From contig MKUB01000185.1 in assembly GCA_001898545.1 (NCBI GenBank), positions 6,482 to 44,774 of the forward strand: 38,293 bases of DNA, given 5' to 3'. Below the pieces are notes generated by a model. That model saw only the letters and a program-made list of their open reading frames with translations. It searched no databases and was not told the origin of the DNA. Source of the DNA: Sphingomonadales bacterium 63-6 (GTDB lineage Bacteria; Pseudomonadota; Alphaproteobacteria; Sphingomonadales; Sphingomonadaceae). The translations under genes were made by a program, and so were the position numbers. Shown here piece by piece: positions 34,941 to 38,293 of the stretch (position 1 is the first letter of the stretch; every line of letters begins with the position of its first letter).

Positions 34941-36455
34941 TCAGTCCTCTTTTTCCTCGGCCTGCTTCTTGGCCACATTGCGGCGGAACAGCAGGCGATC
35001 TTCCGGGCCGAAGCCCTTGTTCCAGATCATCCAGCCATAGACGCCCAGGATCAGCGGAACGCCAAGGCTCAGTTCCAGCCATTCGGGAAGCTGGATGGCA
35101 ACCCAGCCCACGAAAATGGCGGGGGCGGCGGCCCATACCAGCGCCCAGCGCCAGTTGTTCACCGGCTCGCCCAGCAGGCGCGAAAGCAGCACGCCCTTGA
35201 TGATCGAGGCATAGCCCAGCGCCAGTGCCAGCGCCAATGCGGCGCCGCCCGCATAATAGAGTTCCGACAGGTGGTAATGGTCCACCGCCATCATGAATAC
35301 CACCGTAAGCGCCGCCTGCAGCGAGATGGTGGATAGCGAGATCCACAAGTTCTTCATCCGCGCCACATAGATCAGCGCCGCTTCGGAAACGACCGCCGTG
35401 GCAGCTACCACTTCCGCGATCAGCAGGAAGGCCAGTGCGCCAGTGCCGCCGACGAATTCCGGCCCGACAAGGCCCATCACCGCCTCGCCCGGAATGCCCA
35501 GCGCCAGCGCCACGCCTGCCTGCATCGCAGTGATCCAGAAGCCCACCTGGCAGACCTGTTTCGCGATGGCCCGATAGTTCTTTTCCATCAGATTGCGGGT
35601 GATGACGGGGCCGAGGATCGGCTCGAAACTGCTCTTCAGCTTGGAGGGCAGGCTGGCGACCTGCTGCGCCGCCCAATAGACGCCCACCGCCGTAGGCGTG
35701 GCGAACTGGCCCATGATGACCACGTCGATCCGGCGCGTGCCCCATTCCACGGCATCGGCGGCGGCCAGCGGCATGTTGGTGAGCGCCAGCTTGCCGATGC
35801 GGAAGGGGTGCGGCACCCAGCCATGCGGCAGGCCATAGGCGCGGAACAGCGGCACCAGCGCAGCCATGGCGGCGGCGAAGATGGAGATGATATAGGCCAG
35901 GGCCAGCCCGCTATGCGGCAACAGGAAGAACGCCGCTGCAGCAGCGATAGACAGGGCCCATGGCTCCACCACCGACCGGGCCTTCACCGTAGTGCCGATA
36001 TCGTAGCGATAGGCGAGGGCCGATAGGGCGATGTCGGTGAGGGTGAAGGGTATCACCGCCAGCGGCAGCAGCCAGTCGATCTCGGAATATTGCCCCGCCG
36101 GGAACATGGCCTGCGGAAACAGCATCAACAGGGCGGCCAGCGCGCCGCCGGTGATGATGCTCAGCACCATGCCGTCGGCAATGATATGGGCGGCAGGCTG
36201 TTCCCCGCGCGAAAGCTGCTGAGCAAGGCCGCGTTTCTGGCCCAGCGTGGCCAGCTGCGCGGCCAGTTCCACGGCCACCAGCGCATAGGCGAAGCGGCCC
36301 AGCGCCTCCGCGCCATAAAGACGCCCGGCAATGAACAGGAAGGGGATGCGCGCGGCAAGGCGCAGGAGGAAACCGAAGAAATTGGTGCGTCCGCCCTTGG
36401 CCAGCGCGGCAATGTCGCCGCCTTCGGGCGCGGGATTATGCGCAGTTGAGCTCAC
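34941..36455 (-). CDS. Polysaccharide/lipid-linked oligosaccharide flippase (MOP superfamily)
   Basis: A 504-residue membrane protein with about 12-14 spans, of the polysaccharide biosynthesis/Wzx-like family. Typical are the start GRTNFFGFLLRLAARIPFLFIAGRLYGAEALGRFAYAL, the buried-charge pattern, and later EPILGPVITRNLMEKNYRAI and GFWITAMQAGVALALGIPG. It probably moves lipid-linked sugars across the inner membrane. It starts with GTG whose last two bases overlap the gpsA stop (GTGA), so its translation is coupled. No glycosyltransferase is adjacent. Confidence 0.82.
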   Translation of the reverse strand: MSSTAHNPAPEGGDIAALAKGGRTNFFGFLLRLAARIPFLFIAGRLYGAEALGRFAYALVAVELAAQLATLGQKRGLAQQLSRGEQPAAHIIADGMVLSIITGGALAALLMLFPQAMFPAGQYSEIDWLLPLAVIPFTLTDIALSALAYRYDIGTTVKARSVVEPWALSIAAAAAFFLLPHSGLALAYIISIFAAAMAALVPLFRAYGLPHGWVPHPFRIGKLALTNMPLAAADAVEWGTRRIDVVIMGQFATPTAVGVYWAAQQVASLPSKLKSSFEPILGPVITRNLMEKNYRAIAKQVCQVGFWITAMQAGVALALGIPGEAVMGLVGPEFVGGTGALAFLLIAEVVAATAVVSEAALIYVARMKNLWISLSTISLQAALTVVFMMAVDHYHLSELYYAGGAALALALALGYASIIKGVLLSRLLGEPVNNWRWALVWAAAPAIFVGWVAIQLPEWLELSLGVPLILGVYGWMIWNKGFGPEDRLLFRRNVAKKQAEEKED

Positions 36456-37447
36456 GCGGTAAGGCCCTCCGCGCGCAGCGGGCGCGCCAGAAGGTCGGAA
36501 GCGACTTCACGAGCAGGAACACCTGCCAGCAGGCGCTCCACCGCTTCGGCGATAGGCATGGCGATGCCCAGCTGCGCGGCGCGTTCCACCAGCACGGGCG
36601 CGGTAGAGGCCCCTTCCGCCACAGTGCGGCGATTGGCCAGCAGGGCGGCGGGAAGCTGCCCTTCGCCCAGCGCCTTGCCGAGCGAGAAATTGCGGCTGGA
36701 AGTGGAGGAACAGGTAAGCACAAGATCTCCCAGCCCGCACAGGCCCGCCAGCGTATGGGGATTGGCGCCCAGCGCCTCCCCGAAACGGAGCATTTCGGCA
36801 TAGCCGCGCGCGATCAGGGCGGCGCGGGCATTCTGGCCAAGGCCAAGCCCCTCCACCACGCCGCAGGCAATGGCGAGGACGTTCTTCACCGCGCCGCCAA
36901 TCTCCGCGCCCACGACATCGTCCGTATAATAGGGGCGGAAGCTGGGGCGGGCGATGGCGGGGGCCAATCGCTGCCACTGCTCCTTGCCGCCGCCGCAGGC
37001 GAGGGTGACCGCCGTGGGCAGCCCGGCGGCGACTTCATGGGCGAAGGTCGGGCCAGAAAGCACGGCAATATCGGCGTCGGGCACCGCATCGCGGGCAACA
37101 TCGGCCATCAGGCGCCCGCTGCCAGCCTCGATCCCCTTGCTGCACAAGACCAGATCGCGCGGCGCGCGCGGCAGGCGGCGCAACACTTCGCCCATATGCT
37201 GGGCCGGAGTGACCACCAGCAGAATGTCGCATTCCACGGTTTCGGCCATTTCGCTGGTCGCATGGATGCTCGGGGCAAGAGCAGCGGAGGGAAGATAGGC
37301 GCTATTCACCCGCGCTTCGTTGATTTCCTTGGCCAGCGCCGCTTCGCGTGCCCAGAGCAGCACTTCGCTGCCATCGCTTGCCAGCATCTGGGCCAGCGCG
37401 GTGCCCCAGGCCCCTGCGCCGATCACGCCGATCGAAGCTGCTGTCAC
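36452..37447 (-). CDS. gpsA: NAD(P)-dependent glycerol-3-phosphate dehydrogenase
   Basis: A 331-residue cytosolic enzyme reducing dihydroxyacetone phosphate to sn-glycerol-3-phosphate for phospholipids. The Rossmann motif is [31 protein letters not shown] follows, and the catalytic Lys is in [26 protein letters not shown] and [11 protein letters not shown] are C-terminal signatures. It starts with GTG overlapping the tsaD stop, and its stop overlaps the flippase start. tsaD-gpsA adjacency is common in alphaproteobacteria. Confidence 0.95.
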   Translation of the reverse strand: MTAASIGVIGAGAWGTALAQMLASDGSEVLLWAREAALAKEINEARVNSAYLPSAALAPSIHATSEMAETVECDILLVVTPAQHMGEVLRRLPRAPRDLVLCSKGIEAGSGRLMADVARDAVPDADIAVLSGPTFAHEVAAGLPTAVTLACGGGKEQWQRLAPAIARPSFRPYYTDDVVGAEIGGAVKNVLAIACGVVEGLGLGQNARAALIARGYAEMLRFGEALGANPHTLAGLCGLGDLVLTCSSTSSRNFSLGKALGEGQLPAALLANRRTVAEGASTAPVLVERAAQLGIAMPIAEAVERLLAGVPAREVASDLLARPLRAEGLTA

Positions 37448-38293
37448 GCTTTCACTCCTGCGCCGCGGACTGTTTCGGCATCCGGGTCCAGCGGCCAGCG
37501 CGGGCGTGCGGAAATGTCGAGCGGATCGGAATGGCCCGGCTCGAACCGTTCCAGCCCGGCCCAGGCGATCATCGCGGCATTATCGGTACACAGAGCCATG
37601 GGCGGGGCTGTGAAGGGCAGGCCGAATTGTTCCGCCACGCCTTCCAGCGCCGCCCTGATGGCGGAATTGGCGGCAACCCCGCCCGCCACGACCAGCGCGG
37701 TCACGCCGTCCATGCCCCCCAGAGCGATCCGCAAACGATCCACTACGCAGTCCACGGCGGCCTGCTGGAAGCTCGCCGCAATATCGGCATCGGCATATTT
37801 GCCGCTTTCCTTGGCGCGCAATACAGCGCTTTTCAGCCCGGCGAAGGAGAAATGCGGTTCCCCGCTGCCCACCAGTGGGCGGGGCAAGGGCACAGCCTTG
37901 GCGTCGCCTTCCCGAGCCAGCTTCTCCACCTTGGGGCCGCCGGGATAGCCGAGGCCGAGGATCTTGGCTGTCTTGTCGAAAGCCTCGCCCAGAGCATCGT
38001 CGATAGTCGTGGCATAGCGGCGATATTGGCCAACCCCGTCCACTCGCAAAATCTGGCAATGCCCGCCCGAGACGAGCAGCAGCGCATAGGGGAAGTGCAG
38101 CCCGGCATCGGCCAGGCGCGGGCTGAGCGCGTGGCCTTCCAGATGGTTGATCGCATAAAGCGGCTTGCCCGTGGCCATGGCCAGCGCCTTGGCCGAAACC
38201 AGCCCCACCATCACGCCGCCGATCAACCCGGGCCCGGCCGTGGCGGCAATGGCATCCACATCGTCCAGTGTCATGCCCGCATCGGCCAGTGTC
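37444..38293 (-). CDS. tsaD: tRNA N6-threonylcarbamoyladenosine synthase TsaD, N-terminus beyond window
   Basis: About 282 C-terminal residues of TsaD, which adds the threonylcarbamoyl group to A37 of ANN-reading tRNAs with TsaB and TsaE. The frame continues upstream of the ORF-track Met (TLADAGM), so the gene is cut by the right edge. Visible are [13 protein letters not shown], the metal-binding histidines in [29 protein letters not shown] and [13 protein letters not shown] near the C-terminus. It is followed by gpsA with a 4-base overlap. Confidence 0.93.
   Translation of the reverse strand, partial: TLADAGMTLDDVDAIAATAGPGLIGGVMVGLVSAKALAMATGKPLYAINHLEGHALSPRLADAGLHFPYALLLVSGGHCQILRVDGVGQYRRYATTIDDALGEAFDKTAKILGLGYPGGPKVEKLAREGDAKAVPLPRPLVGSGEPHFSFAGLKSAVLRAKESGKYADADIAASFQQAAVDCVVDRLRIALGGMDGVTALVVAGGVAANSAIRAALEGVAEQFGLPFTAPPMALCTDNAAMIAWAGLERFEPGHSDPLDISARPRWPLDPDAETVRGAGVKA

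Overview
The window looks like a high-GC alphaproteobacterial chromosome, most likely from the order Sphingomonadales (a Novosphingobium/Sphingobium-like bacterium). Three observations support this. The aromatic genes match the ferulate and protocatechuate 4,5-cleavage genes known from lignin-degrading sphingomonads. A TonB-like secreted protein has the form common in that order. The intergenic gaps carry four families of palindromic repeats. No rRNA, tRNA, CRISPR array, integrase or insertion sequence was seen.

Layout. 1-1138 (minus): the edge of an FUSC-type membrane protein and a 42-residue membrane peptide. 1207-4584 (minus): a four-gene operon of class II aldolase, CbbY-like HAD phosphatase, DhaL and DhaK, closed by a clear terminator. 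4888-9452: a Tat-exported IorAB-type molybdenum hydroxylase (plus), facing its probable cofactor genes mocA and xdhC (minus). 9484-14405: an orphan ABC substrate-binding protein, a GabD-type aldehyde dehydrogenase, a LigW-like amidohydrolase and a CaiB/BaiF CoA-transferase. 14551-26845: an aromatic catabolic region around the divergent ferC/ferB control region. Leftward from it run ferC, acs, an unknown membrane protein, ligA, ligB and two secreted double NTF2-like proteins. Rightward run ferB, ferA, a transaldolase-fold enzyme and a secreted esterase. 26855-32014: a TonB-like protein, a yfiRNB cyclic-di-GMP module and recQ. 32219-38293 (minus): gcdH, a small membrane gene pair, an OmpA-like protein, a polysaccharide flippase, gpsA and the edge of tsaD.

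How the genes work together. FerA activates ferulate (or p-coumarate) to its CoA thioester, and FerB cleaves that to vanillin (or 4-hydroxybenzaldehyde) plus acetyl-CoA. After steps encoded elsewhere, protocatechuate is opened by LigAB. FerC, a MarR-type repressor, probably controls the divergent promoters. No vanillin dehydrogenase, demethylase or ligC/I/J/U/K gene was recognised here, so the route must be completed at other loci.

The most promising undescribed elements are three. The first is the pair of secreted double NTF2-like proteins behind ligAB. The second is the transaldolase homologue downstream of ferBA, which carries Gln where transaldolases carry the catalytic Glu, as fructose-6-phosphate aldolase does. 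The third is the aldolase-HAD-DhaL-DhaK operon, whose kinase subunits have substituted active-site positions and no DhaM. All functional statements come from reading motifs and remembered families; no database search was run.
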